Shown piece by piece: positions 25,836 to 32,757 of a DNA stretch of 64,000 bases. Source of the stretch: Algihabitans sp965233705 (lineage in GTDB: Bacteria; Pseudomonadota; Alphaproteobacteria; Kiloniellales; DSM-21159). The position numbers were made by a program, and so were the translations under genes. The stretch is from NCBI GenBank assembly GCA_965233705.1, contig CBDDTF010000003.1, forward strand, positions 868,001-932,000, given 5' to 3'. The notes below the pieces were generated by a model. The model was not told the origin of the DNA. It made no database searches and worked only from the letters and a program-made list of their open reading frames with translations. How positions within the stretch are numbered: position 1 is the first letter of the stretch; each line of letters starts with the position of its first letter.

Positions 25836-25954
25836 GCCCCGACCATGCCCCGACCGTGCCCCGACCGTCGCGCGAGGCGCCCGGCAGAGCGTGCTTCGAG
25901 GCGGCACGGCCCGCTATACTCCCTGCCAGCGCGCAAGGTGAGAGGAGACGCGGC

Positions 25955-26347
25955 ATGGAGCGCTTCACCGGCGGTTGCCTCTGCGGCCGGGTCCGAATCA
26001 CGGCATCCGGCGCCCCCTACCGGGTCGGGCTTTGTCACTGCCTGGACTGCCGCAAGCATCACGGCGCCCTGTTTCACGCCTCCGCCGTGTTCCCCGAGCA
26101 GGCGGTGACGGTGGAGGGGGAGACACGCGACTATCGCGGGCGATTCTTCTGTCCGCACTGCGGCTCGTCCGTGTTCGCGCGCAGCGGGGACGAAATCGAG
26201 GTGCACCTGGGCGCCCTGGACGCGCCGGATCAGCTCCGGCCGACCTACGAGCTCTGGACCCTGCGGCGCGAGTCCTGGCTGCCGCCCTTTCCGCTGGCCC
26301 GGCGCTACGCGCGCGACCGCGCGGCCGGCGGACGGTCGGAGGGGTAG
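25955..26347 (+). CDS. GFA (CENP-V) family zinc protein
   Basis: 130 residues with the full cysteine set of the family: GGCLCGRVRI (Cys 8, 10), LCHCLDCRKHHGALFHASAV (three Cys, about 29-34) and FFCPHCGSSVFAR (about 62-74). The group is named for glutathione-dependent formaldehyde activation but most members have no shown activity. Zinc binding is the safe statement. ATG 25955 follows GAGGAG; upstream in-frame codons are not family-like. Confidence 0.85.
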   Translation: MERFTGGCLCGRVRITASGAPYRVGLCHCLDCRKHHGALFHASAVFPEQAVTVEGETRDYRGRFFCPHCGSSVFARSGDEIEVHLGALDAPDQLRPTYELWTLRRESWLPPFPLARRYARDRAAGGRSEG

Positions 26348-26350
26348 GGG

Positions 26351-26364
26351 GCGCCCGCGGGCGC
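26351..26364. other. 14-bp perfect GC palindrome after the GFA gene
   Basis: GCGCCCGCGGGCGC, two bases past the GFA stop. It could form the stem of a weak transcription stop but lacks a T-run, so no terminator is claimed. Confidence 0.4.
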
Positions 26365-26540
26365 ACCGGCCGCTCCAGCGTCTCGCCGCCGGCGCCGCCC
26401 CTTCTTTCGGCCGTCGCCGGCGCGTAAATTGGAGCACGCTGGGGCGCGGTCTGCGTATCCAAGTTCGGTCAAGACGCTAGGCCCCTGCTTTCACCTGACG
26501 TTCAAGCGATGGGAAGGCCGCGGGACGGGGGAGGGAACAG

Positions 26541-27419
26541 GTGGTTGATCTTCGACACCTCCGGCAGTTCATCGCCGTCGCCGAGGAGCTGCACTTCCAC
26601 CGCGCGGCGGAGCGGCTGAACATGTCCCAGCCGCCGCTGACGGCGACCGTGCGACGGCTGGAAGAGGAGATCGGCGCGCCGCTGCTCGAACGCGGCAACC
26701 GTGTCGTCCGCCTGACGCCGGCCGGCCAGGTGCTGCTCGAGCAGGCGCGGCTGACCGTAGCGCAGGCCGACTCGGCCGTGGCGGCGGCCCGGGATGCGGC
26801 GGCCGGGCGCACGGGGACGCTGCGCCTGACCTACGTCGGCAGCGCTCTTTACGGCCGCCTGGCCGAGACGGTGCGCGCGTTCCGGCGCAGCTTCCCCCGG
26901 GTGCGGCTCGAGCTCAAGGAAGCGACGACGGCCGCACAGGTGGCGGCGGTGCGTGACGGGGCCAGCGACCTGGCCGTGCTCCTGCCGCCGCTGCCGGACG
27001 AGACTGGCCTGAGGTTGACCGCGTTCGACCGGGACCGCTTCGCCATCGCGCTGCCGGCGGCGCATCCGCTGGCCGGCAAGACGGAGCTCGCGCTCGCCGA
27101 CCTGGCCGATGCGCCCTTCGTCATGTGGCCGGCGGCGGAAGGCCGGGGGTTCCACCACCAGGTGATCCAGCTCTGCGCGACGGCCGGCTTCGTGCCGCGC
27201 GTGGTGCAGGAGGCGCATCAGATCCACGGCGTCCTGGCCTTGGTCGCCGTCGAGATCGGCGTCGCGGTCGTGCCCGCCAGCATGGCCGGCTTCCGCGCCG
27301 AGGAGATCGTCTATCGGCCCCTGGCGGAGCCCGGAGCGGACTTCACCCTCGTCCTCTGCCACAGCGACGCGCCGCTCGGCGCGGCCGCGCGGAACTTTCT
27401 CGATATCGCCGTACGATAG
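26541..27419 (+). CDS. LysR-family regulator (CatR/BenM-like group)
   Basis: 292 residues. The N-terminal DNA-binding domain is LRHLRQFIAVAEELHFHRAAERLNMSQPPLTATVRRLEEEIG (about 4-44), the HFxRAA(E)xLxxSQPxLS form found in CatR/BenM/CbbR-like proteins. The effector domain spans about 90-290. The start is GTG 26541 behind GGAGG. It reads directly towards the SDR/lactonase pair 90 bp on and is a good candidate for their regulator. Confidence 0.85.
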   Translation: MVDLRHLRQFIAVAEELHFHRAAERLNMSQPPLTATVRRLEEEIGAPLLERGNRVVRLTPAGQVLLEQARLTVAQADSAVAAARDAAAGRTGTLRLTYVGSALYGRLAETVRAFRRSFPRVRLELKEATTAAQVAAVRDGASDLAVLLPPLPDETGLRLTAFDRDRFAIALPAAHPLAGKTELALADLADAPFVMWPAAEGRGFHHQVIQLCATAGFVPRVVQEAHQIHGVLALVAVEIGVAVVPASMAGFRAEEIVYRPLAEPGADFTLVLCHSDAPLGAAARNFLDIAVR

Positions 27420-27476
27420 GTCTCTTATATTACGATGCCGTAGAATCGGTATTGGACGGATCGTGGCGCGATTTCT

Positions 27477-27506
27477 AGGTCTCTCCTCGAGCGATCGAGG
27501 AGACCT
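27477..27506 (+). promoter_or_regulatory. Stem-loop enclosing the SDR ribosome-binding site
   Basis: TCTCCTCGA (27482-27490), a GCGA loop and TCGAGGAGA (27495-27503) form a perfect 9-bp stem, extended outward by AGGT/ACCT with a two-base bulge. The right arm is the GAGGAGA Shine-Dalgarno of the GTG start at 27510. A second copy of TAGGTCTCT lies at 27417-27425. It may be an RNA switch or a protein operator. Confidence 0.6.
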
Positions 27507-27509
27507 ACA

Positions 27510-28448
27510 GTGATCCAATTCGAAGAGCGTGTTGCCCTTATCACCGGCGCCGGCCGCGGCCTCGGTTATGCCTATGCCGAACTGCTTGCCGCGCGCGGCG
27601 CGCGCGTCGTCGTGCACGACATCGGCGCCGACGCCGAGGGCACCGGCCGGGACTCTGGCGTCGCCGAGGCGGCCGCCGAGCGCTTGCGGTCGCGAGGGGC
27701 GCAGGCCCGCGCGGCGAGCGGCGCGATCGACAGCCGCGACGGCTGCCAGGCTCTGGTCGAGGCGGCCCGGGCGGCCTTTGGCCGTCTCGATATCCTGATC
27801 CACAACGCCGGCTGGGTCGGCTACCAGGAGATCGAGGCCCTGGAGCCGGACTTCCTCGCCCGGATGACGCGGCTGGGGGTGGAGACGCCGTTGTGGCTCG
27901 CACAGGCGGCCTGGCCGACCATGAAGGCGCAGGGCTACGGCCGGATCCTGCTCACCACCTCCTGCCGCGCCCTCTACCCCCAGTACGCGCAGACCGGACT
28001 TGCGGCCTATGCCGCGGCCAAGATGGCGAGCGTCGGCATCGCCAACGTGCTGGCGCGGGAAGGCGCGCCACACGGCATCCTGGTCAACGCCATCTCGCCG
28101 GTGGCCAAGACGCGGATGTGGGGCGTGGCGGGCGCGCCCGACGAGCTGCACCCGGCGGCGGTCGCCCCCGGGGCGGCCTTTCTCGTCTCCGAGGCCAGCG
28201 GCGTCAGCGGCTGGGTGCTGCGCGCCGCCAACGGGCAGTTCCACGCGCTGCAGGCGCGCGAGGCGGCGGGCGTCGACTATCCGCGCGATCTGCGCGGCGT
28301 GACGGCCGACAGCCCGGAAGCGGTCGCCGCGCGCTGGGCAGACATCGCGCCGGCCGTCACGGAGGCAAGGGGGGAGCCCTGGGGAGGGCCCTGGGGAGGG
28401 CCCTGGGGAGGGCCCTGGGGCGGGCCTCGGGGAGGGCCTCGGGCATGA
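27510..28448 (+). CDS. SDR family oxidoreductase with repetitive Gly-Pro-Trp tail
   Basis: 312 residues. Nucleotide motif TGAGRGLGYAYAELLAARGA (about 11-30), HNAGWVGY (about 93-100), TTSCRALYPQ (catalytic Ser) and AYAAAKMASVG (catalytic Tyr/Lys, about 166-176). The core resembles the hydroxyacyl-CoA-type SDRs of multifunctional enzymes. The last 20-odd residues are a WGGP repeat generated by 12-bp DNA repeats, a recent-looking extension. The start is GTG 27510; its ribosome site is buried in a stem-loop. The stop overlaps the SMP-30 gene start (ATGA). Substrate unknown, but pairing with a lactonase suggests sugar or hydroxy-acid oxidation. Confidence 0.85.
   Translation: MIQFEERVALITGAGRGLGYAYAELLAARGARVVVHDIGADAEGTGRDSGVAEAAAERLRSRGAQARAASGAIDSRDGCQALVEAARAAFGRLDILIHNAGWVGYQEIEALEPDFLARMTRLGVETPLWLAQAAWPTMKAQGYGRILLTTSCRALYPQYAQTGLAAYAAAKMASVGIANVLAREGAPHGILVNAISPVAKTRMWGVAGAPDELHPAAVAPGAAFLVSEASGVSGWVLRAANGQFHALQAREAAGVDYPRDLRGVTADSPEAVAARWADIAPAVTEARGEPWGGPWGGPWGGPWGGPRGGPRA
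28377..28436. repeat. 12-bp tandem repeat x5 at the SDR 3' end
   Basis: Units of CCCTGGGGAGGG (three perfect, then two variants) encode Pro-Trp-Gly-Gly. The GGGAGGG cores also lie in front of the SMP-30 ATG at 28445 and can act as its ribosome site. Confidence 0.85.
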
Positions 28449-29302
28449 AGCGCGTCAGGCCCGACATCGACACAGCGGTTGCGATCCAAGCCACTCTCGG
28501 GGAAAGCCCGGTATGGAGCGCAAAACGCGCGCGGCTGCTCTGGATCGACATCATGGGCCGCAAGCTGCACGCCTACGACCCGGCGGCGCGGCGCAACGAG
28601 ACGCTGGACCTGCCGCAGGTCGTCGGCGCCCTGGCCGAGGCGCCGTCGGGCGCGCTGACGCTCGGCCTCGGGTGCGATCTTGCCCGGCTGCGTCCGGACG
28701 GTCGGGCCGAGAGCTTCGCACAGGCGCCCCAGGCGGGGCCCGACTTTCGCTTCAACGACGGCAAGTACGACCGCGCCGGCCGCTTGTGGACCGGGCTGAT
28801 GAACACGCAGCGGCGCAAGGCAAGCGGCCGTCTCTACCGCTTCGATCCCGACGGCGCCTGGCAGGTCTGCGACAGCGGCTTCGATCTGCCCAACGGCCTC
28901 GCCTGGAGCCGCGACGGACGGACCTTCTATGTCACCGACTCGCTCAAGGGCGAGATCTATGCCTATCCCTTCGACCCGGACTCCGGCGAGCTCGGGCCGC
29001 GACGGCTGTTCGTCCGCCTCGACCCGGCCGCCGGCAAGCCGGACGGCCTGACGCTCGACCCCGAGGGCTTTCTGCTCAGCGCCCTGTTCGACGGCGGCGC
29101 CATCCTGCGCATCGATCCGGACGGCCGGGTCGAGCGCAGGATCGACCTGCCGGTGCCGCGGCCGACGAGCTGCGCCGTCGCCGGCGACGGCCGGCACCTC
29201 TTCGTCACCACGGCGCGGCTCGGCCTGAGCCCGTCGGACCTGGCCGCTGCACCGACCTCCGGCGCGCTGCTGCAGCTCGACTACGCGCAGACGCTGGCGT
29301 GA
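28445..29302 (+). CDS. SMP-30/gluconolactonase family protein
   Basis: 285 residues, six-bladed propeller lactonase. Metal and substrate residues are visible in TLGESPVWS (Glu, about 18), FRFNDGKYDRAGRLWTGLM (about 101-119), GFDLPNGLAWSRDG (Asn, about 145-158) and FYVTDSLKGEIYAY (Asp). Such enzymes hydrolyse sugar lactones to aldonic acids with a divalent metal. It overlaps the SDR stop and would act directly after a sugar dehydrogenase. The substrate is not determined by sequence. Confidence 0.88.
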   Translation: MKRVRPDIDTAVAIQATLGESPVWSAKRARLLWIDIMGRKLHAYDPAARRNETLDLPQVVGALAEAPSGALTLGLGCDLARLRPDGRAESFAQAPQAGPDFRFNDGKYDRAGRLWTGLMNTQRRKASGRLYRFDPDGAWQVCDSGFDLPNGLAWSRDGRTFYVTDSLKGEIYAYPFDPDSGELGPRRLFVRLDPAAGKPDGLTLDPEGFLLSALFDGGAILRIDPDGRVERRIDLPVPRPTSCAVAGDGRHLFVTTARLGLSPSDLAAAPTSGALLQLDYAQTLA

Positions 29303-29623
29303 CGGCGGCTCGTTTGTTGCCGGGGAGGTTGGGCTTTCCGGCCGCGCCCCTTCTGCGACGGGCCCACATCTGGGGCTCGACCCCTGTCCGCGCACAGGGT
29401 GCTGCGCCATTTCAGCGGGTGTGCGGGCCTCTTGATTCTGGGAAAAAGGGTGTTGCACAATCCGCTTGTCCGACAAACGGTCAGACGGAAAAGCCGTCGA
29501 CCGGGGACGCCCTCACCGGCGACGGCACAAGCCGCACAAAGCGCGCGCGCTGCTCGGACTGGGCGGAAGGCAAACGGCGGGGCCGCCAACGGCTTCGCCA
29601 CCTGAAGGAGAGGGCGGCGCCGC
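29303..29623. other. Intergenic region upstream of the GntR gene
   Basis: About 320 bp with no supported gene. Apart from the FadR-type palindrome at 29466, it holds a short, less GC-rich stretch (29440-29490) that is the likely promoter. Confidence 0.4.
29466..29476. promoter_or_regulatory. FadR-type operator upstream of the GntR gene
   Basis: TTGTCCGACAA is an 11-bp palindrome matching the FadR/FCD half-site pattern TNGTNNNACNA exactly. It lies about 150 bp before the GntR ATG in an otherwise empty region, which suggests autoregulation. Confidence 0.5.
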
Positions 29624-30424
29624 ATGACAGCCGCATCCGCGCAGAGCGGCGAGCGCTTCGAGCGCATCACCACCGCGCCGGCCTATCAGCTTGTCGCTGA
29701 TGCCATCGAGCGGGAGATCGTCAGCGGGCGCATCCGCCCCGGCGAGCCGATCGGCACCGAGGCGGATTTGGTCAAGCAGTTCGGCGTCAACCGCTCCACC
29801 GTGCGCGAGGGTATCCGCTCGCTGGAGCAATCCGGGCTGCTGCAGCGCGAGGCGGGGCGACGCCTGGTCGCCAGCCTGCCACGCTACCACAAGCTTGCCA
29901 CCCGCATCAGCCGCGCGTTGATGCTGCACCAGGTCACTTTCCGCGAGTTGCACGAGGCAGTCGGCCGCCTGGAGCGCAGCACCATCGAGCTGGCCGTGCT
30001 CCACCGCACGGACGCGGACCTGGAGGCGCTGGCCGAGAATCTGGCGCGGACCCGCGGTGCCCTCGACGATCCTTCGCGCATGGCCGAGCTCGACACCGAG
30101 TTCCACGCCCTGACAGCCAAGGCCACCGGCAACCGTGTGCTGCAGTTGGCGCGCGAACCCTCAGGCCTGCTGATCTACCCGGCCACCCAGCCGATCTTCG
30201 AGTGTGTGCCCGAGGCCGCGCCGCGTCTGCTGGCCGCGCACGAGCACCTGTTCGAGGCCGTGCGCAGCCAGGACCTGGAGGGCGCGCGCACCTGGATGCG
30301 CCGCCACATCTCCGACTTCGAAAAAGGCTTCATCCGCACGGGCCACAGCCTCGACGACCCGGTCGAACGCTGGGGGGCGACGTTGGCGGAGGCCGAGACG
30401 ATCCAGCCGAACGGAGGCGCCTGA
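29624..30424 (+). CDS. GntR/FadR (FCD) family regulator
   Basis: 266 residues. Winged helix about 18-85 (YQLVADAIEREIVSGRIRPG; VNRSTVREGIRSLEQSGLL). The all-helical FCD effector domain about 95-240 keeps metal ligands: Asp and His in ELDTEFHALTAKATGN, His in AAHEHLFEAV and His in MRRHISDF. FCD regulators sense small acids or sugar acids. With the SDR, lactonase and enoyl-CoA hydratase remnant on either side, it probably governs local catabolism. Start ATG 29624 behind GAAGGAGAGGG. Confidence 0.88.
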   Translation: MTAASAQSGERFERITTAPAYQLVADAIEREIVSGRIRPGEPIGTEADLVKQFGVNRSTVREGIRSLEQSGLLQREAGRRLVASLPRYHKLATRISRALMLHQVTFRELHEAVGRLERSTIELAVLHRTDADLEALAENLARTRGALDDPSRMAELDTEFHALTAKATGNRVLQLAREPSGLLIYPATQPIFECVPEAAPRLLAAHEHLFEAVRSQDLEGARTWMRRHISDFEKGFIRTGHSLDDPVERWGATLAEAETIQPNGGA

Positions 30425-30501
30425 CGCTGTCCTGAGCCCGTACCGCCGAGACTCCCCGTAAACGCAAGAAGGGCGCTGGCCAAGACCCAGGGAGGTAAAC
30501 C

Positions 30502-30741
30502 TTGTCCCAGTCTGTCCCGGTGACGGTGAGGCGGGAAGGCGCGATCGCACGCCTGACCTTCGAGCGTCCGCCACGTCTGAATGCCCTCGACCGCGAGGTC
30601 GCCGAGGCCTTCGCCGCCGGCTGCCGCAGGGTCGCCGCGGATCCCACGACCCGCTGCGTGGTGATCGCCGGCGCCGGCCGCGCCTTCATGGGCGGCTTCG
30701 TCTGGCCATTCGACTTGCGGAAGGAGGCCGGCGCAGCTTAG
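30502..30741 (+). pseudogene. 5' fragment of an enoyl-CoA hydratase gene
   Basis: It begins at TTG 30502 behind GGGAGG. Crotonase N-terminal sequence is intact for about 65 residues (PRLNALDREVAEAF; CVVIAGAGRAFMGG). At about 30697, just where the oxyanion-hole loop should continue, homology stops and the frame runs only to 30741. About 180 residues of the enzyme are missing. The break marks the left edge of the mobile region. Confidence 0.75.
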
Positions 30742-30980
30742 TCTGCAGGCGTAAACGGCGGGAATGTCAGCTCAAATCCGGGGCGTCCGGCAATGCCGCC
30801 GCCTGCTGTGAAATGAGAGCGACCACGATGACCGCCATGCGCGCGACCCCTCCAGCCTTGTCCGATCTCGGGCCAGCCAGCCCAAGGGTCTCCGCGTGTC
30901 GGGGCGCCATGGACCGGGTGGCGTTCGGGCGTGAGTTGGGCATCCTGGTCAGCAAGTATTGAGATAGAAGAGGTTTCAGC
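30742..30980. other. Junction DNA without a supported gene
   Basis: About 240 bp between the hydratase fragment and the methyltransferase remnant. A 44-codon frame (ATG 30828 to TGA just before 30962) has no recognisable features. It probably belongs to the incoming DNA. Confidence 0.35.
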
Positions 30981-31988
30981 GTGTCGCGACTGACGGATCT
31001 GATCGCACGGGCGAAGGCGAAGGATCGAGCTCTCGGAGACGAGCTGGAGCAAGAATTCAAGGCGGTGGCATCACGGCGCGCTTTCGGTCTCAACTTCGAA
31101 CGGCACCGGCCCGAGAGCGTGGAGCTGCCAGGTCGGCCGATCCGCCGGGGGGGGGGCAAGGTGCGGATCCTGCCGCCGCGCGGGTCCACGGCCAAGGGCG
31201 ACCTGCGGTTGTGGAAGGTGCTCCGCATCGACGAGGGTGACGGCAAGCGCACAGCGCATGTCTCGCTGATCGACGCCGCAGAGCCCGACACGACCGACGT
31301 CGCGACCGACGACATCGTCGTTGTCGCGGAATTCCGCGACTACATCTATCCGGGGCTGGTCAGCACCGGGAAGGTCGAGCGCGGGGCCGACAAGCCCTAC
31401 CACACCGTGATCAACGGCGAGAATTTCCATGGTCTGGAGGCGCTGACATTCACACACCGTGGAAAGATCGATGCCATCTACATAGATCCGCCCTACAATA
31501 CCGGTGCACGAGACTGGAAATACAATAACGACTACGTCGAAGAAGAAGATCTATAACGCCACTCTAAGTGGCTGGCATTCATGGAACGTCGACTTTTGGT
31601 CGCTAAGCGGCTGTTGAGTCCAGACGCAAGCTGTTTGATTGTGTCGATTGACGAGAAGGAATACCTGCACCTCGGCATGCTTCTTGAGCAGATGTTTCCA
31701 GAGGCGAGCATGCAGATGATTTCAAGCGTAATAAACCCGAAGGGCACTGGCAGGTTCAACGAATTTTCGCGAACGAATGAATACATCTATATGCTTTGGT
31801 TTGGCGATGAACGTGTCAAGCCCTTGAAGGTTACGGCTGCGGGAAAAGCTCCGAAGGTAGAATGGCAGACTTTCAGAAGGCGTGATTTATCGTCTGTGCG
31901 GCACACCCGGCCGGGCCAATTCTATCCAATTTACGTGAACGAGGAGTCCGGCGAAATGGCGAGTGTATACCTAACACACCTCGCTTGA
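30981..31988 (+). pseudogene. Site-specific DNA methyltransferase (type III Mod-like), broken
   Basis: From GTG 30981 (GAAGAGG upstream) 191 codons lead to the amino-methyltransferase motif DAIYIDPPYNTGARDWKY (catalytic DPPY about 176-179). A TAA at 31554-31556 interrupts the frame. The same frame then continues with RHSKWLAFMERRLL and DEKEYLHLGMLLEQMFPEA, typical Mod sequence, to 31988. The codon lost to TAA would be a Tyr in relatives of this family. The C-terminal half with the SAM-binding motif and target recognition is missing. A G10 tract lies at 31147. Base composition falls in the second half, unlike the chromosome. Confidence 0.75.
31147..31156 (+). repeat. G10 homopolymer in the methyltransferase remnant
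   Basis: Ten consecutive G residues encode three Gly in the current frame. Such tracts in mod genes elsewhere switch expression by slipped-strand mispairing. Confidence 0.8.
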
Positions 31989-32138
31989 CTCGCCATCTTC
32001 CCTGCTACAGCCTTTCTGCAACCGCAGGGATGTGTCAGCCTGCTGCTCGGCGGTCGCCATTAGTGCAGCATGCAGACGGTCTATAGCGTCGATCAGGCGG
32101 TCGATCTTGGTCTCGGCGTGGGGCCTCTGTTTACACAT
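31971..32138 (-). CDS. Small amphipathic-helix protein (55 aa)
   Basis: ATG at 32138 (minus strand) has GGAGGT four bases before it, part of a palindrome shared with the opposite gene. Residues 11-31 form an amphipathic helix (KIDRLIDAIDRLHAALMATA). The frame ends at TAG 31971, overlapping the methyltransferase remnant's end by 18 bp. Not recognised; size and helix would fit a small regulator or antitoxin-like protein, which is speculation. Confidence 0.45.
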   Translation of the reverse strand: MCKQRPHAETKIDRLIDAIDRLHAALMATAEQQADTSLRLQKGCSREDGESSEVC

Positions 32139-32141
32139 TGA

Positions 32142-32155
32142 AACCTCCGGAGGTT
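32142..32155. promoter_or_regulatory. Palindromic ribosome-binding site shared by divergent genes
   Basis: AACCTCCGGAGGTT is a perfect 14-bp palindrome. Read rightward it puts GGAGGT four bases before ATG 32159; read leftward it puts GGAGGT four bases before ATG 32138. Confidence 0.6.
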
Positions 32156-32158
32156 GCC

Positions 32159-32494
32159 ATGAGTTCGCTTTACATCATGCGCTACCTTGGCCAGACCGGC
32201 CTCGGCGTGGGCACAATGTATGTTGGTAAGGGCATGATTCTCGGAGCGGATACAGGCAACGGGCGCTACAGCGGCACATACACAGAGTCGAACGGGCGAC
32301 TTCAGGGCACTGTCACGCTTTCCGCTACTGGCGACGGGGCGGAGCTGGTCACCGGACAACGCCTCCCTGCTGGTCAATCGATCCCACTCCAAATCGATTG
32401 GCCCACCAACTTCGCGGACGGCAACGCTCAAACCGTCTCGGTCGCGGGACATCCGGTGCAGGTGACATTCGAAAAGCTTGGCGACATTCCCTGA
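32159..32494 (+). CDS. Small GrlR-like-fold protein (tentative)
   Basis: 111 residues with the strand pattern GVGTMYVGKGMILGADTGNG then YSGTYTESNGRLQGTVTLSA, close to the G-x-x-x-x-x-G-x-I-x-G-x-D ... Y-x-G-x-Y layout of GrlR-type small beta-barrel proteins. No signal peptide or membrane segment. The ATG has GGAGGT four bases upstream. Lower GC than the chromosome and the setting among mobile elements indicate acquired DNA. The GrlR link is from memory of the fold pattern and needs a profile search. Confidence 0.45.
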   Translation: MSSLYIMRYLGQTGLGVGTMYVGKGMILGADTGNGRYSGTYTESNGRLQGTVTLSATGDGAELVTGQRLPAGQSIPLQIDWPTNFADGNAQTVSVAGHPVQVTFEKLGDIP

Positions 32495-32527
32495 GCACCG
32501 GCCACCTCAAAATGAGGAATGTGGACC

Positions 32528-32757
32528 ATGGCTTTGTTTGCGATCACCTATGATCTGATCAAACGAAAGGATTACCCCAAGCTTTTGGGGGCCCCTAGAG
32601 AATCTGGGCGCCTTTCGGCCACTACGCTCTTTCTGGTTGGTCGACCTAACCAACGATGATCGGCAAGAGGTGGTGGATCCCTTGAGCCAGTTTATCGATG
32701 CCGACGACAAGCTAATGGCAGTTCGCTTTATCGGGCGCCCTGCATTCACCAAAGCTA
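32528..32757 (+). pseudogene. Cas2/VapD-fold-like small protein, frameshifted and cut by IS630
   Basis: ATG 32528 opens MALFAITYDLIKRKDYPKLL, the Cas2-like beta1-turn-alpha1 start with a conserved Asp. A four-T run at 32583-32586 then shifts the frame. In the next frame the sequence continues as WGPLENLGAFRPLRSFWLVD and FIDADDKLMAVRFIGRPAFT. Removing one T restores a single frame of about 76 codons. At 32757 the IS630 insertion ends it. It is not part of a CRISPR locus: no repeats, cas1 or other cas genes are present. Confidence 0.5.
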
